A stretch of DNA of 64,000 nucleotides from Artemia franciscana (taxonomy: Eukaryota; Arthropoda; Branchiopoda; Anostraca; Artemiidae), in the NCBI RefSeq assembly GCF_032884065.1, contig NC_088863.1, positions 68,233,925 through 68,297,924 of the forward strand, read 5' to 3'. The notes beneath the pieces were generated by a model that was given only the letters and a program-made list of their open reading frames with translations, was not told the DNA's origin and searched no databases. This document shows positions 1-12,744 of this stretch, one piece after another. A program made the position numbers and the translations under genes. Within the stretch, counting starts at the first letter, position 1. The number at the start of each line of letters is the position of its first letter.

Positions 1-600
1 TGTGTGTTTTTGTTTCTCTTTTTTGCCATGCCTTTGCGTCTGACTCTGTGTCTACCTGTCTCTGTTTCGGTCTTAGTATGATTGTGTTTTTGTGTTTTTG
101 TCTCCCTCTCTCCCACCGTGCCTGTGAGTTTGATTCTGTGTTTACCTGTCTCCGTATCTGTCTTTTTTGTTCGTGTGCCTTTACTCTGTTTGTTCGTGTG
201 TGTTTTTCTCTCTCTCCCCACGTGGCTGTATGTCAGACTGTGTGTTTGCATGTCTCTGTGTCTATCTTTGTGTTTATTTTTGGCTGACTATGTGTGCTTG
301 TGTGTGTTGTCTCTCGCCATCACCGTGCCTTTGTGTCTGACTGTGTTTTCCCCTGTCTCTGTACCTGTCTTTGTATAATTGTGTGCATGACTGTGTGCTT
401 TTTTATCTATCCATCTAAATGTACCTGTCTGTATGACAGTGTGTATGCATGTCTCCGTTTCTGTCTCGGCGTGTTTGTGTGCCTAATTCTGTGTGGTTGT
501 GTAGGTTTTCGTTTCTCTCCGGCCCGCCCTGCCTGTATATCTGACCGTCTGTTTGCATGCCTATGTGTGAGCTTTGGTGAAAATATCCTGCCCATCTCTC
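1..600. repeat. degenerate ~100-bp T/C/G-rich minisatellite
   Basis: The words 'gtctgactgtgtgttt' and 'cctgtctctg' recur near 37, 127, 230, 333, 429 and 537, a spacing of 90 to 108 bases, so about six diverged tandem units. The plus-strand open frames here (rich in C, V, L, F) are by-products of the TG/CT composition: they exist in all three frames at once and carry no recognisable domain. The array may continue left of the window. Confidence 0.75.
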
Positions 601-1829
601 TCAGATCTCGATAAAAACCCTTTTAGCCTAACTCAGACTCTAGTAGATCCCCTAAGAGCCCGGTAGTAGTACAAGTGTTTCTGAAAATTCCCTTTTATAC
701 ATCCCCGACTTGTGAATAAAAACTTTAAGCGTCGGAGTTGTTGTCGCACCCTAAACATAACGGAAATATAATGTTTAACTAAAATAATGGCATGTAGAAA
801 AGTATAAAAAAAAATGATTGCTACGAATCCATTCCATAAAATACGTCAGAATGTTTTCTGTTGAAAATGTGCTTATTGTTTTCATACAAAGCTTTTAACA
901 AGCTCATCATACATTTCATAATTTACATCATTGGATTCATTGATTGTATCTGCTGGTAACCTTTCGATGGTACTAGTAACGTTAGCTGGTGCTTTGTTTC
1001 ATCTTAATTCATCCTTATAGTCCTTTGGTATATTGTCTGTCAATGTCCTTTTTTGTTTTACTTGTGGTTTCAACGTTTATTGTGAAACTATTTTTACATA
1101 GATTGTATTTTCGGTACATAGATAACCATATGCATTATAACATTGGCGTAGCAGTAGGCATGCCTTCTTTTTGCTTTCTTTTGAATGCTAAGACCAAAAA
1201 GACAGTGATAGAATCTATCAACAGGTAATCTGTTGCTAGAATTATTAGCAAGAAGGTGGTCTTCATCTTCAACTAAAACTCTTATTTTTACTTTCTTTAT
1301 GAGAACTGTCATCTCTGAAAATATTTTTCTGGCCTATCCAACACCAGTAATGTGTACTTTTTTTGGTGGTCAAAGGAATCTAAGATTTCACTGACATGAT
1401 AGCACACGCTTGCATTTCCATTACGATCTCCATTCTGACTTGTTTCATAGTTCAAATATTTGTCTTTGTAAGCATCCATGGCTACCGTTACTTTATCATG
1501 AACACGCACTTTTTCGAAATAATTCGTGATCACCTATTAAAATAAGATATGTGTATCCTTCCAATATACAAATTATACTGTTTGAATAAGTAAAATTAAC
1601 TAGCTAATGACGATGACAAACCATCGATTACCATGGGGGCAGCCAAATAAAAAATCCTGGAACTGTTAAAAGTCGGATTGAAATTAGTGGAATCTGATCT
1701 GTGGAGTCGAGGGGGGCAGAAATGACAGAGTTTGAACTGACGGAATCGAAAGTCTAGAATTGGTGGTAGAAGTGGTGGAAGCAGAATTGGAAATGAGGGA
1801 ACCCTGACGGTTGGAGGTAGGAATGTAAA
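601..1829. other. intergenic, nothing recognised
   Basis: AT-rich unique-looking DNA. The short frames on both strands (up to 79 residues) show no domain, no codon pattern and no convincing splice context. I see no RNA gene here. Confidence 0.5.
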
Positions 1830-2650
1830 TAAGTGCCATAGGGTGCCTTATAACCATAACCTGGAATAACCTGGGAATAGCCATAGAGTGTCACGATATA
1901 ATACTGAAATGCTATATTCCCATTGATCAAATATAAACATATCCATCGGGATATTAGAAGGTAAAAAAAAAGACCAAGTATTGATTATGGATACCAGAGG
2001 GTGCTATTGGGGGCCTCGTCGTGCCACGCTTGCTTGCGTTGTCAGGAGACGTCAGAAGAATCGCTATTGGGGATTTTCTCTTAAGTTTAAGGTATTGATT
2101 CTAGTGTACAAGGATATTTTGCAGTAAAGTGCCTGAAAAATACCTTAGGTTTGATAATAAATGCCAAAGGTTGCCAAATGCCAGCCATTGAGTGTCAAAG
2201 GCATGGAATGGCCATAGAGTATCACGATATAAAGATGAAATTTTATGTTTTGATTGTTCAAATAAAAAATCTCTCTCAGGATGTTCAAATATCAGAAAGC
2301 GCTCAAGTGATGATGTTGGATTCCAAACGGTGTCATCGAGGTGGGAAGCACCTTGTGCCACACTGGCTTCAATTGCTTGGAGTAATCAGAAGAAACGCTA
2401 TTGGGAAATTTTCATTAACGTTTAAATTTTTGATTCTAGTGTAAAGGATATTTTTGTAAGAATAGGCTTGAAAATGCTTTAAATGTGATAATACACCCCA
2501 AAGGGTGCCAGATGCAAGCCATTGAGCATCACAGGTACACAACTGCAATAGAGTATCACTATATAATCATGAAAATGTTTGTTCCCCTGTTCAACTAAAA
2601 AACACCTATCGGGATTTTCAAATGTCAAAAAATTCTCAAGTCATAATGAC
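1830..2650. repeat. ~335-bp tandem repeat, about 2.5 copies
   Basis: The phrase 'atagagtatcac(g)atata' with its downstream 'tcgggat...caaatatc' context occurs at about 1882, 2214 and 2550, and 'gattctagtgta' at about 2097 and 2431. The spacing is 332 to 336 bases. Copies differ by many substitutions and small indels, so the array is old. Frames within it are accidental. Confidence 0.75.
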
Positions 2651-4235
2651 AAGGGGGAAATAATAATTTCCCACCTGGATAAAATTGATTTCAGTGCCCT
2701 AAGAATAGTGTGTTTTAATGTTTCTTAATTTCTTTATTGTTAAAACATGTATGTACAATAAATACTTTTTGTCCTTTTGATTCCTTGTTCCAGGATGAAT
2801 CTTCAGTATATTGTACTAATGCAATTTATGCATCTTGTAGCTTATGTATATAGGTATGCTGGTTCAAGACTGCCTCTAATATAACTATAAAATTACCTGT
2901 GATGCTCAATGTACTTGTTATGCACATTGAAGAGAACATTTGCAGAAGTCAACAAAAAATCCCAAATCCGTAACAAATACCTGCATCTTAAAGAAAACAC
3001 CCCCTATCACGTAACAAGCACCTCCATTTTGAAGAAGTTATAAAAAGTTTTGGGATCGGAATTCGAAGGGTTAGTTTTGCGCTTGAAGCTGAAACTCCGT
3101 CACTTCTTTTGTACATAGAGCGCCATCAAGATGTTTCCCCTAGTAGTTGGTTTTTTTAATTTGCTTCACTTTAAGTTTGGAACAAATTGAATCCATTTTA
3201 AGGTCATTGGCTTCACCAACTAAAAAAAGGATAAACATTCGGGCACTTAGAAATAGCAAAGTCAGCACTAGTATGCAACTGCTGAATAAATTAGCGCTTT
3301 GCATCGATATTTTGGCTTGGCGAGTAATAGAAGACGGCAAATCCAATAATATTAAAGAAACGAGGGAGTAGTTTTGATCTAATACTTATCCAGAGGATTT
3401 TCTTGTTCTCTGGTAAGCTAGAGACACGAATAAACTAGGTGTAAAGGTTACTCATAGTAAGATAATAAGAAACTAGTAAACTAACACTTTTTTTCCGAGT
3501 TGGTGGTTTAAATACGGAGTTTAATTAATTTTGAATATTTTGCCATGTGAAGAGACCCTGCGTCATGAGACTGTACTTGTGTAAAAGCTATAATATCAAT
3601 CTGATTTCATTTTGATTGCAATTCGAGTAACCTTTTCAAGAATCAGACTTCAAGCATTTTTTTTGTAGACTTATAATAACTATAATAGTCTACATTATTA
3701 TAATCTATGATATTATAAACCATAATAACACAAACATATAAAATCCTTTTCTAATACATATTTTGAATTCTAATTCTTTTCTTTCTTTTATCCAGTGTTA
3801 TTTGGTCCATGTTGAAATATCCTGGATGAGTACCCCTGAAAATAAAATAAAAAATCAATCACATTTCTTTCTTCTTTTTTACTCTAAGATTCCCTGCTTA
3901 TTCGTAACCTAATTCATTATTATCTCACTGTTATTTCTTTTACTTTACTACCTATCTATTTTACCTTTACTCAGCATTCCATAGCTTTCTACCTTTCTAA
4001 TTCCTCCCATACATGATTTTCTCTCTCCTAATACATTTTATCTACCTTTTTCCTAAAAACATTTTTTTTTTTAACAATTTCCCTATTCGTGTAATTCTCC
4101 ATCCATTAATTTACGATACAACAATTTCAAAATTCACATTCTAGCTACTCACGACCGCAAAATATTTTTCATTATATTTATATAAATAAAAAAAAAGAGT
4201 CTTGTGTTATTGTATAGCTACAGCAATCGTAGAGC
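2651..4235. other. intergenic, nothing recognised
   Basis: AT-rich sequence with pyrimidine-rich stretches near 3780-4130. No coding pattern or known repeat family is recognisable. Frames near 3140-3370 overlap each other on both strands and look random. Confidence 0.45.
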
Positions 4236-4280
4236 AATCGTAGCAATCGATTGCTACGATTAGCTGTACGATCGTACAGC
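4236..4280. repeat. two adjacent perfect palindromes
   Basis: Bases 4236-4261 form a perfect 26-base palindrome (half-site AATCGTAGCAATC) and 4263-4280 a second perfect 18-base palindrome (half-site GCTGTACGA). They share the word GCAATCGTA, which also occurs just before (4223-4231) and after (4279-4287). This is far longer perfect symmetry than AT-rich DNA gives by chance. It could be a cruciform, a multi-site protein-binding cluster or the remnant of a small foldback element. Confidence 0.8.
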
Positions 4281-6485
4281 AATCGTAGGAAAGCTGTAAA
4301 GATTTTAGAAATGCGACAGTAGATGCGTTTAAGTAATTACTGGGTAGGGTTTTAATTTAATGTTATGATACATTGGAGCTGTAGGGTAAGAAGCGAATTT
4401 AGGAAACTGGTGTTCAGTTGATGGGAAGTTAGAACAATAAGGGTTTATTAAAGACAGTCTTCAAACGCAAAAAGTCTCAAACATGAGTCGTATTGACATG
4501 GTAGCTACCGACGATAAAAATGAATGGGACGAGTATGGGATTTTACGGAGATAGGATAAGAAGAAGTCAAACTAGGAGGGTTTTCTATAAGGCAAAATAA
4601 GAGGAGATGGGAAGACAGGGTGGGGTCGGGAAAGGGAAGTAGGGTGGTGACTATCGGAGAGTGAAGGGCTCGGAATTAGTTTGGCAAATTACGGTTGATG
4701 GCCCAAACCAATCGACAATATCTTGGACGCCTGGAGAGGATCGGACTTACAAGGTAATATGCTATTGGGAAATATTAGTTAAAAGAGGTTGGGAGAAGGT
4801 CTAAATGAGTTAAGATATTCTGCAAAATTGATTTGAACTGACTTGAGTAAATTTTAGGGTTGGAGAGATGTTTCCAGGGTCAAATGAAAGACCTGTCATA
4901 CAGAAAACGAGAACAAACTCGTGATATAGCTTCATTTCGATTTTCGAAGTTAGGATTAATACCTGCATGATTTTAAGGGCACTTTGGACCTAATTTACAG
5001 CTCCCTCACTTAAAAAAAATTACAGTTTGTATTAGCATTATTGCCAGGAATACTCTTTTGCTGAAGCTTACTCGAAGCACGGTATGTCCAAAATTACGAT
5101 CATATCCTAATTTCAAAACTCGACAAAATTATTTTATGGTCATTGATGATAAAGCTATGGAGGCTGAGCTATTACAAAGGTTATGAGTATTAAGAGGGGA
5201 AACTATGGACTGTTTAGGGGAAGTGGAACGACTTAATCAAAACCTATGTGCATGCAGGTTGTCTTAGGGGTGAATAGGCAACATCACGTTTGTATGAAAC
5301 GTTTTGATGGATTTTGTCCTAATAAACACAGCAAAGGTGGGTAAGCTATGAACTAAACAGGAAGTAAAAATTTTCTAAAATCAGTCGACGATTCTAGCGG
5401 TCTAGATAAATATGTTAGCAAAAAAAATCATATTTAAGAGGTTTACAGAGTTCAGGGTAAAAGATGGGATTTGAATAGATTTGGATGGAAGTAGTTCCTG
5501 CGTAAGGGTCTTTTACTTGCTAAAATCTATCAGTTCAATACGAAATTTTCTTGTTTAAAACTTTCAAAAATGGATATGAATACACCCTCTACATTTGCAA
5601 ATAGGAAAGACATGGAACCACTTAAAAACAAAAAATCATTGAAAACAAGAATTCTTTTGAGGGAAAACATGAAAAGAAATCATCAAAAAAGGAAATAAGA
5701 CCTTGCACTTTTTACAATAATATTTGTAATGTAGCTAGGTCAGTACATATAGGTCAAATCGGTTGTAGCTTAGTCATGTAATTTAGTTGGGGAAAGGATC
5801 AGCTCCAAAAATCCTTTAATTGTTTCAATATTTACTTCCAATCTTTAAGTCAAAAGCTCCAAAGTCTCCTATTTGTAATTGAAGAACCAAGTGATCGCTG
5901 ACTACTTCCGATTGCTTGTGCTTTGTATTCACATACTAACACATAAAAATGTGTTACATAATATGTATCATATTAGGTATCACATAATTATTATATATTA
6001 ACATAAATATGTATCACATACTAATACATAAATAGAGGCAGAATTGTCTCTATGTACAATACCATGCTAAATTCTTACTATTTTCGCTTTTCTAGATATT
6101 TCTTTTAACCAGATCCAAAAAAAGAATTCACATAAATGTGCTGAGGATTATTACTGTTCCTAGTCGCATTTCACATAACGTCAGCGCTACTTGTGTGACA
6201 TTTGTCTCTGCATCAGCATGCTGTACAAACTGTTTGCTGCAAGTTGGATAAAGTGAATTTGAACAATATAAGTGTGTTTTTCTCACAATCTAGAATTTTT
6301 TATGCTCACAAATAAGCGGTACCAGCCCATACTCTTTATCGATTGTTACCAGTTTGAATATGCAGCCCTAGGAGACTCGGTTTCGCCTGATGAAGGGAAT
6401 TTTTGACACAAAAAATATTCGGCCCCCCTCCCCCTCTCTAAATGTATACCCCCCATACCCTGATTTACACAAAACAAACTTTTTT
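4281..6485. other. intergenic, nothing recognised
   Basis: No open frame of note on either strand. The stretch 4500-5400 is unusually purine-rich on the plus strand and reads like eroded repeat or coding DNA, but I could not recover a peptide I recognise. Around 5935-6040 there is a run of 'acata/tatgtatcacata' words, a small AT-rich repeat. Confidence 0.4.
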
Positions 6486-7670
6486 ATAATTTTTTTTTAG
6501 ATTTCACTTTTGTAAACAAAAGTACAAAGGGGAAGATAATTTTCAAACTGTAAGTGTAATTTTTCCATCCAATTGGTATCCCTGGCAAGTCCCCTATAGC
6601 CCTAGACCGTTGGTCAAAAAGGACAATCCTCGACAATCTGTCATCCTTCATCCACTGAACGTTCCCTAGCCATCTCAACCTTTTTTTCATTATAGCCCTA
6701 GCAATCTGGATTGAACCATATTTTTCGTAGAGCCTACTGTTCGAAATAGGGTCAGTCAGCCGGCTACCAAGAACAATCCGTAGACAATTTCTCTGGAAAA
6801 TGTCTAGTAAATCTTCATTCACTTTTCGGAGCGCCTATGCTTCAGAGCCAAATTTGACCACTATCATCAATTTACCTTCCAATATTCTAATCATGGCTTG
6901 CAGACTCATCTTTCTATTCTGCAAAACTTTTTTTAACTTTGGAAAAACACCCTGAGCGTTGGCTATTCTACTATTAACATCTTCACCGATCCCACCGTCT
7001 CTACAAGTAATACTACCAAGGTAAGAGAAGCTGCTCACTTACCCAACGTCACCTTTACCCAACGTTACCTTTTCATCTTCAGTTATTTCTAGCCTTAGTG
7101 ACTTAATTTTCTTAACATTAATTTTCAAACCTATTCTAGCATCCTGAACTCGTAAAACCTCTTAGAGTTCATTCATTTTCCTAATACTTTCATTTAGGGT
7201 GCATAAATTATCAGCATAATATAAGTCCAGAAAAGTGTTTCCTTCCTATTTGATTCCATCATCTCCCATTGCCTTTCCTGTGCTACTCAAGATAAAGTCC
7301 TTCAAAATAATCTGTATAAAAGGGGGTGGAACACAACCCTGCTTAATTCCTGATTTAATACAAAACCGGCTACTGACCTCATTTCCTACCTCGACCACAG
7401 CATTATTATTGTCGTACATAATGCTAATCACTTTAATGTATTTTTCTGGTTTACCATACAAGGATAAGACCTTTGCTGCAGCTCTTCTATCATCAGAATC
7501 GAGCGCTTGCTCATAATCTATAAAACTGAGAACCAAAAGTGTTTCACAGCTATGGCACTTCTCAATTATTAACCTAAGAGCAAAAATTTGGTCGACAGAT
7601 CCCCTACCTTTTTTAAAAACACACTTTTCTTCTCTTAAAACCTTGTCTATGGCATCTTTAAGTCTAAAAA
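6486..7670 (-). mobile_element. RTE-like LINE, 5'-truncated reverse transcriptase fragment
   Basis: The minus strand encodes the second half of a non-LTR reverse transcriptase. Reading from about 7665 down: a segment ending in 'FIDYEQALDSDDRRAAAKVL' (7536 and below), then 'FCIKSGIKQGCV' (the RT QGC/QGS motif), then 'YYADN' near 7220 (the catalytic YADD box altered to YADN), then 'FSYLGSITCRDGGIGEDVNS' and 'RNCLRIVLGSRLTDPISNSR' typical of the RTE C-terminal region. The pieces lie in several frames with stops between them, so the copy is dead. The endonuclease domain is absent, which fits 5' truncation during target-primed reverse transcription. Assignment to RTE rests on this C-terminal wording from memory of the family. 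Confidence 0.85.
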
Positions 7671-10002
7671 GCTATCACTGAAGAAAAATGCCCTCTTGAA
7701 GACCTTTCCATTAGGTGGAAGAGTTCTCATGTGGTTCCAGAATGAGGACGGCTGGGCTGCTACATATTGGGACAAGCATATCCTTAGGCTCAGCGGTGTA
7801 ACATAAACAAACTTCCGGTTCGTAAAACCAGTTCCATAAAAACTGGCGTTATCCAGCTCTCAAATTTGATGTCTTTTATAAAGCTATTAGAATTATGATT
7901 TGCATCAATGTTAATTGGTTCTCATAGGCAAATAAACAAATTTTAAATAAATAAATTTTATTTAACAAATAAAGTTCAAAACTCCTTACGTTCTTTTTTT
8001 GGCTCAGAACCAACTTTATAAAGTAGCGAATAATAGAACAAGAAGAAAAAGGTATTGAAAAGAGATTTGATTCTCATCTACATCTTCTTATAGTAACGCG
8101 ATAACAGAAACCGTGAAATCAGCTCGATTTTTAACCAAATTAATTAACAAACGGGATCCAATTAATGGTCCAACCTCAGCTTCGACTCATATTTATGATG
8201 GCCTCTTTTCAACAAAAAGACTTGATTTTCCCTTAGACTAACGGGAGAAAATATGGAACAGAATAATCATAATTTTCAGATATCTTTAAAACACCTTTAG
8301 GCTTGTGTTTTTCACAAGTTTTCTAACACCCTTTTCACCACAAGTGGTTATAGAAAAGAGGGCTCAAGGGTGCATTCGCCCCGGGTGCAGCTACAAATTT
8401 GAAATAAATAATCTAAAATTTAAGTTCATTTTGTAGTTTTTTTTAAAAATTTTATCTTTATTAATTCCTTTCTCGTATATATACGAGATAATCTCTCGTA
8501 TATATTTCTCGTATATATTATCGATAATCCATGGCCTTAGACTATCCGGATATGAACCCCTCTTACCCCCCCAATAAAATTGCATGAGCTAGGCCACTGG
8601 TAATGCACAATGTTATATTTTATATTCATCCTACGGGAGAACCACTCAAAGATGAACCCACAGATTCGTCATTCCTTATACTGAATCCAGACATGAAATA
8701 GATGGTGTTGAATCTTCAATATATAGGAACCAGCTTTTGCTCTTCGTAGATCTTTCGAAATACATTCTGCACGATACCAATACCAATATTGCATCATTAT
8801 TATCAAAACTTCAAAACAAACTCCATATTGATTCAATAAATTTTGTGTATTTTTCTGAGTCTTATCGAAATTAATCCTACGTTAAAGGATTTTAAGTTGT
8901 ACTACATTTTAAGTTTCGATTTAGGATAGAACGGATCGAGGTTCGTTGACTTTCTTACTGTTTAATTATTGGCATTAACGTGAATATTTTAGTCCTACCT
9001 TTGTTAATATTGAAGGTTTTAACTGACAATTGAAACTTGTTACTTTAATGTAAAAACCTCGGAATGCTCAAAATTAGTTGAACACAACTGTATTGGAGTA
9101 TTTCTATCGTTGTTGACATACCCAGGTTTAATTTATTTCTTAATCTTAGAAAGACTTCTTAGACTTAGATATGCATTTTCTGCCCCTCAAGATAGGCTAA
9201 TTATCTTAGAATAATCATAATCCAAGCTTAAACATAATATCTTATCTCCTTCAAACATCATTAATTTCAGTATGCAACCCTTGCAAACAATTGTCCTAGC
9301 TGTTACCTCTACTGCATTTTGAAGTTTCAATAGTGCTTAGATTTTCAATATTCACTTTTTATAAAACCTTCTTGTATTAGACTGTAGCCTAGATGGTTAC
9401 TGGGTTTTTAACAAAGTAGGCCCAGGGTAGGCTACTATCCATAATTTTTTAAACAACAAACAAATTGACTAGCATAGGGTGAACTGTGGCTATAGAGTAT
9501 TGTACAATAAGGTATGCTTTGGAGTTATAGCTGGATTTGCTTGGGTTTTTAATCTTCTGTTACCACCCATCCAAGTTGTGCTGAGCTTGATACCTCAGTC
9601 TAGTCATGAAGTTATGTTCTTTTCTTTCTGTTGTCTAAAATTATTGGGCCTAGCCTAATTGTTGATATGCCTTGCCCAACTTCATGTTAAATCTTTAAGC
9701 TAGTCATTTATTGTCAGAAACCATCCATTTTTTTTCAACCTGTCAAAGATTTGATGTAGGCAAGGGCTCCAAATTAGCCTATTGACTATGAGATTAATTA
9801 AGCTCTTAGGTGATGTTTAGTTTTGTACTAATTTTGTAGTTTCTAGTTGTTGTATAATTGGGTAAAATTCTAGTTAATTGACTTCTTGCAATCTTGGAAA
9901 TGGGTTAGGTTTGAAAACTGAAATGGTAAAATTCTTGTTGAGTGACTTCTTGTCATCTGAGAATGGGGTCAGGCTAGGAAAATGAAACTATCAGGGATGG
10001 GT
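7671..10002. other. intergenic, contains an 18-base palindrome
   Basis: No gene recognised. A perfect palindrome TCTCGTATATATACGAGA lies at 8471-8488, followed by two more TCTCGTATATAT words to 8518. From about 9300 the sequence becomes rich in 'taggcct' and 'tagcct' words, a change of texture that lasts to about 10.6 kb and may mark an old repeat. Confidence 0.4.
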
Positions 10003-10598
10003 CTACAAGCTAAAGTATGTCCCAAGAAGGTATTTTAAAGTACCCACTTCCACTCCTTCTTTCTCTAGAGGGCCCTGAAATTTGCCTACATGACATGTCT
10101 ATATCTATTGAAATTTTGACAAAACAATGTTTACCTTAGTTTTCAGTTACTAGCCTATTTGTTAACTCAAAAACAATTTTATTGAGGATTGTGATTTGTA
10201 ATAGGCCTACTTGAATCATAGGCATTTAAATCTTACCCATTTTATCAAGCTTTCTTCATCTCCCATCTTTGGATTTGGTCAAATTTATTTGATTATTAAA
10301 CAAATTTAGGCTGCTTTTTATTATATAGGCCTATTTGCTTTTTCTCTGCCTTTAGTTCTGAATCAGAGGGAACAATAAAACATTAGCATGGCTTAAAACT
10401 TAACTCAAATAACAGGAATTGCATGTACAGACCTAAAGCCAGAAACAAAGAAACTGGTAACTAAAAATTAAGGTAAAATAGTGTTTTGTCAAAATTTCAG
10501 TAGGTTGTCATGTAGGGAAATTTTAGGACCCTCTAGAGAGAGAAGGAATAGAGGTAGGCACTTGAAGGTACCTTCCTGGGACATATTTTAGCCTGTAG
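10003..10598. repeat. inverted repeat, ~150-bp arms
   Basis: Left arm 10003-10155 and right arm 10452-10598 are reverse complements with scattered differences. Shared anchors are 'atgtccca(a/g)gaaggta', 'ctctctagagggtcct' and 'ttgacaaaaca', read on opposite strands. The spacer is about 300 bases with no coding content. This fits a non-autonomous DNA element with long terminal inverted repeats or an inverted duplication. Confidence 0.75.
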
Positions 10599-12343
10599 CC
10601 CATTTACCAAAAATTATTGGCATATCTATTGTCAGTATAAATTAAAAATCTTTCTTTAAAAGGGGCTTTAAAGCTGCAAAATATTTAGCTAATGTTTTGT
10701 TTTTCATGGTCGACTAGTGATTTGGTATAATTTAAACAAGGTAATCATAGATAAGGTAAATTAGACTGCTAGATTTGAGCCTTGTGACCATTTTTTACAT
10801 TTATCTGATTATTCATTTAAAATCAATTTTACTGTCCAAATGGCATTTGAAAGAGCACAATAGTTGGTTTTCAGTGTATTAGAAAATAAAGATTTATTTT
10901 CTGAATATTTTAACAACACATAAATTTGGAAATAAAATAAGTTCCACTTTTTGGGTAGCCGTACTCTATGTTGACAGGCCTTTTCCAAAAGTTTAATCTC
11001 AAAACTCAAAAATTTTTCTGCACCCATTATGTGTTAATGTCATTTTGACAGAAAATTTAAAATTTCAGTGTCATTATGACATTTTGAGGTAAATTATAAA
11101 ATTCAAATTAGTAACAATAGATTGTGTGCCCTTTTTGAAACTGAGTCTAATTATGACAAGAAAAAAATTTGACATTAGACAATTTTTGGATCTAAGAAGG
11201 CAGTTGAATTGGTCAATGCAATCCATGGTTTTATCCAGAACTTGAATGATCCCCTTAAAGGCCTTATAAAGTATCTATATCTACTTTATCCCTTTCCATA
11301 GGGACTGACTTTAGATGTACTTACACAACCTTTGTGTTCTGTGTTCTAAAATTTCAATTTTGACAAATTGATCCTTTTTTCCTGATTTGAGTGATTGAAT
11401 GCTAAGGTTGGCATTTTATATTTTTCAAATCTTTGGTACTGTCTATTGTATAGAACACACTTGGGAACTGAAGTTTGATGATAATAAAATATGATAAAAA
11501 TGGTGGGTTTTGGAGACTAATTGTATACAAATAATCTGATGTTTGAATGACCCTAAACTCAAGTATTCCATCAAAATCATTTATTAACCAAGTGTAACCT
11601 TAGTCATGGCTAAATTCTATTTTTTTGTAAATGATGAAGCATAATAGTAGTTACAGTACATAATGGTACTGAAAAGAAACATACTGGCTATTATTGATTA
11701 AGAATACACATGATAAAAGGCACAGAAACATTCATATAATAGCTTTTTCTGCATTTGGGTGGCATCAGTGAGTTTTTGTGATTGATGTCATGACTGGCTA
11801 GTGTGGTTAAAGGAATAGCATGTGAAGTTCTTTGAAGGAATAGATGTACTCTCTGAACTTTTGCATTAGTCATAAATGCCTGAACTTTGCATCTAGGCTT
11901 TGCAAGGGGCATTCATCTGGCTCAGTTTGATTTTGCTCATCTGTTTTTCAACTACTTCCAAATCTTCACTCAGATTGTCCTTTTTATTGATTCATGAACC
12001 CAACATAGGGCATATATATGTTAAGATAGGAACTGGAAAGATTCAACTATTGTGAATGCATAAGTGAGTGAACTGCATTATGTTACTCATTGCTTCTAAA
12101 AGGGATATGTAGAAATTGAGTACACAAAAATAAGATTGCAGGCTAGTAACTACAAATTATTTTAGACAGCTGGTTAACTGTCATCTATCCTTACAGCTAG
12201 AATAGGGGTGATTTCAATTTAAGGACTACATAGGCAAATGTTAAGAGCCCTGGGACAAGCTATACTTGTTTCAGGAACATCTCTGAGAATGTTTGTCTGT
12301 TACCGCCTGTTATGGATATGTTTTAAATTTTTATAGTTATGCA
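10599..12343. other. intergenic, nothing recognised
   Basis: AT-rich. Frames at 10809-11027 and 11691-11912 (minus) have no domain or homologue I recognise. Confidence 0.4.
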
Positions 12344-12744
12344 GAACAAATAAATGTTCAAATGGGGATAAATCCATTTATTTAGGCAGTAAAAAAACAA
12401 ATGCAAAAGTCCAGATGTTTTGATCACCTATACAGCTACCATCATCAGTAGAAATACTAAAATGATAAAATTGAAACTATCATATTTACACAAAACCAAA
12501 TAAACAACTTTTTCAGTTCATTCACAAAATAATGAACATCTAGATTATCCACCAGATTCTTTTCAGAGGGAGTTCAATGAGAAATTTCATTCAGAAATCT
12601 TCATGTAAATTCCTTCTTTAAACTTGCCCAAAAAAAGTTTCCAATTAAGGTTGCAAAGCCTTCTGCATCTTCTAATTGCAAAAAAAAAAAATGCTTGGTT
12701 TATAATTGTTTACTTTATCCCCATTTGAACATTTATTTGTTTGT
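12344..12744. repeat. short element bounded by inverted repeats
   Basis: About 12346-12373 and 12713-12741 are inverted copies that share ACAAATAAATGTTCAAATGG and continue as 'ggataaa'. Between them, minus strand 12448-12442 reads CTGATGA followed by a weak helix and 'AAAAC', which resembles a decayed hammerhead core like those at 21.06 and 55.6-56.0 kb. No coding sequence is visible. Confidence 0.55.

Noticed and set aside
48-614. Overlapping plus-strand open frames rich in C, V, L and F
   Set aside because: They come from TG/CT minisatellite composition; all three frames are open and no domain is present.
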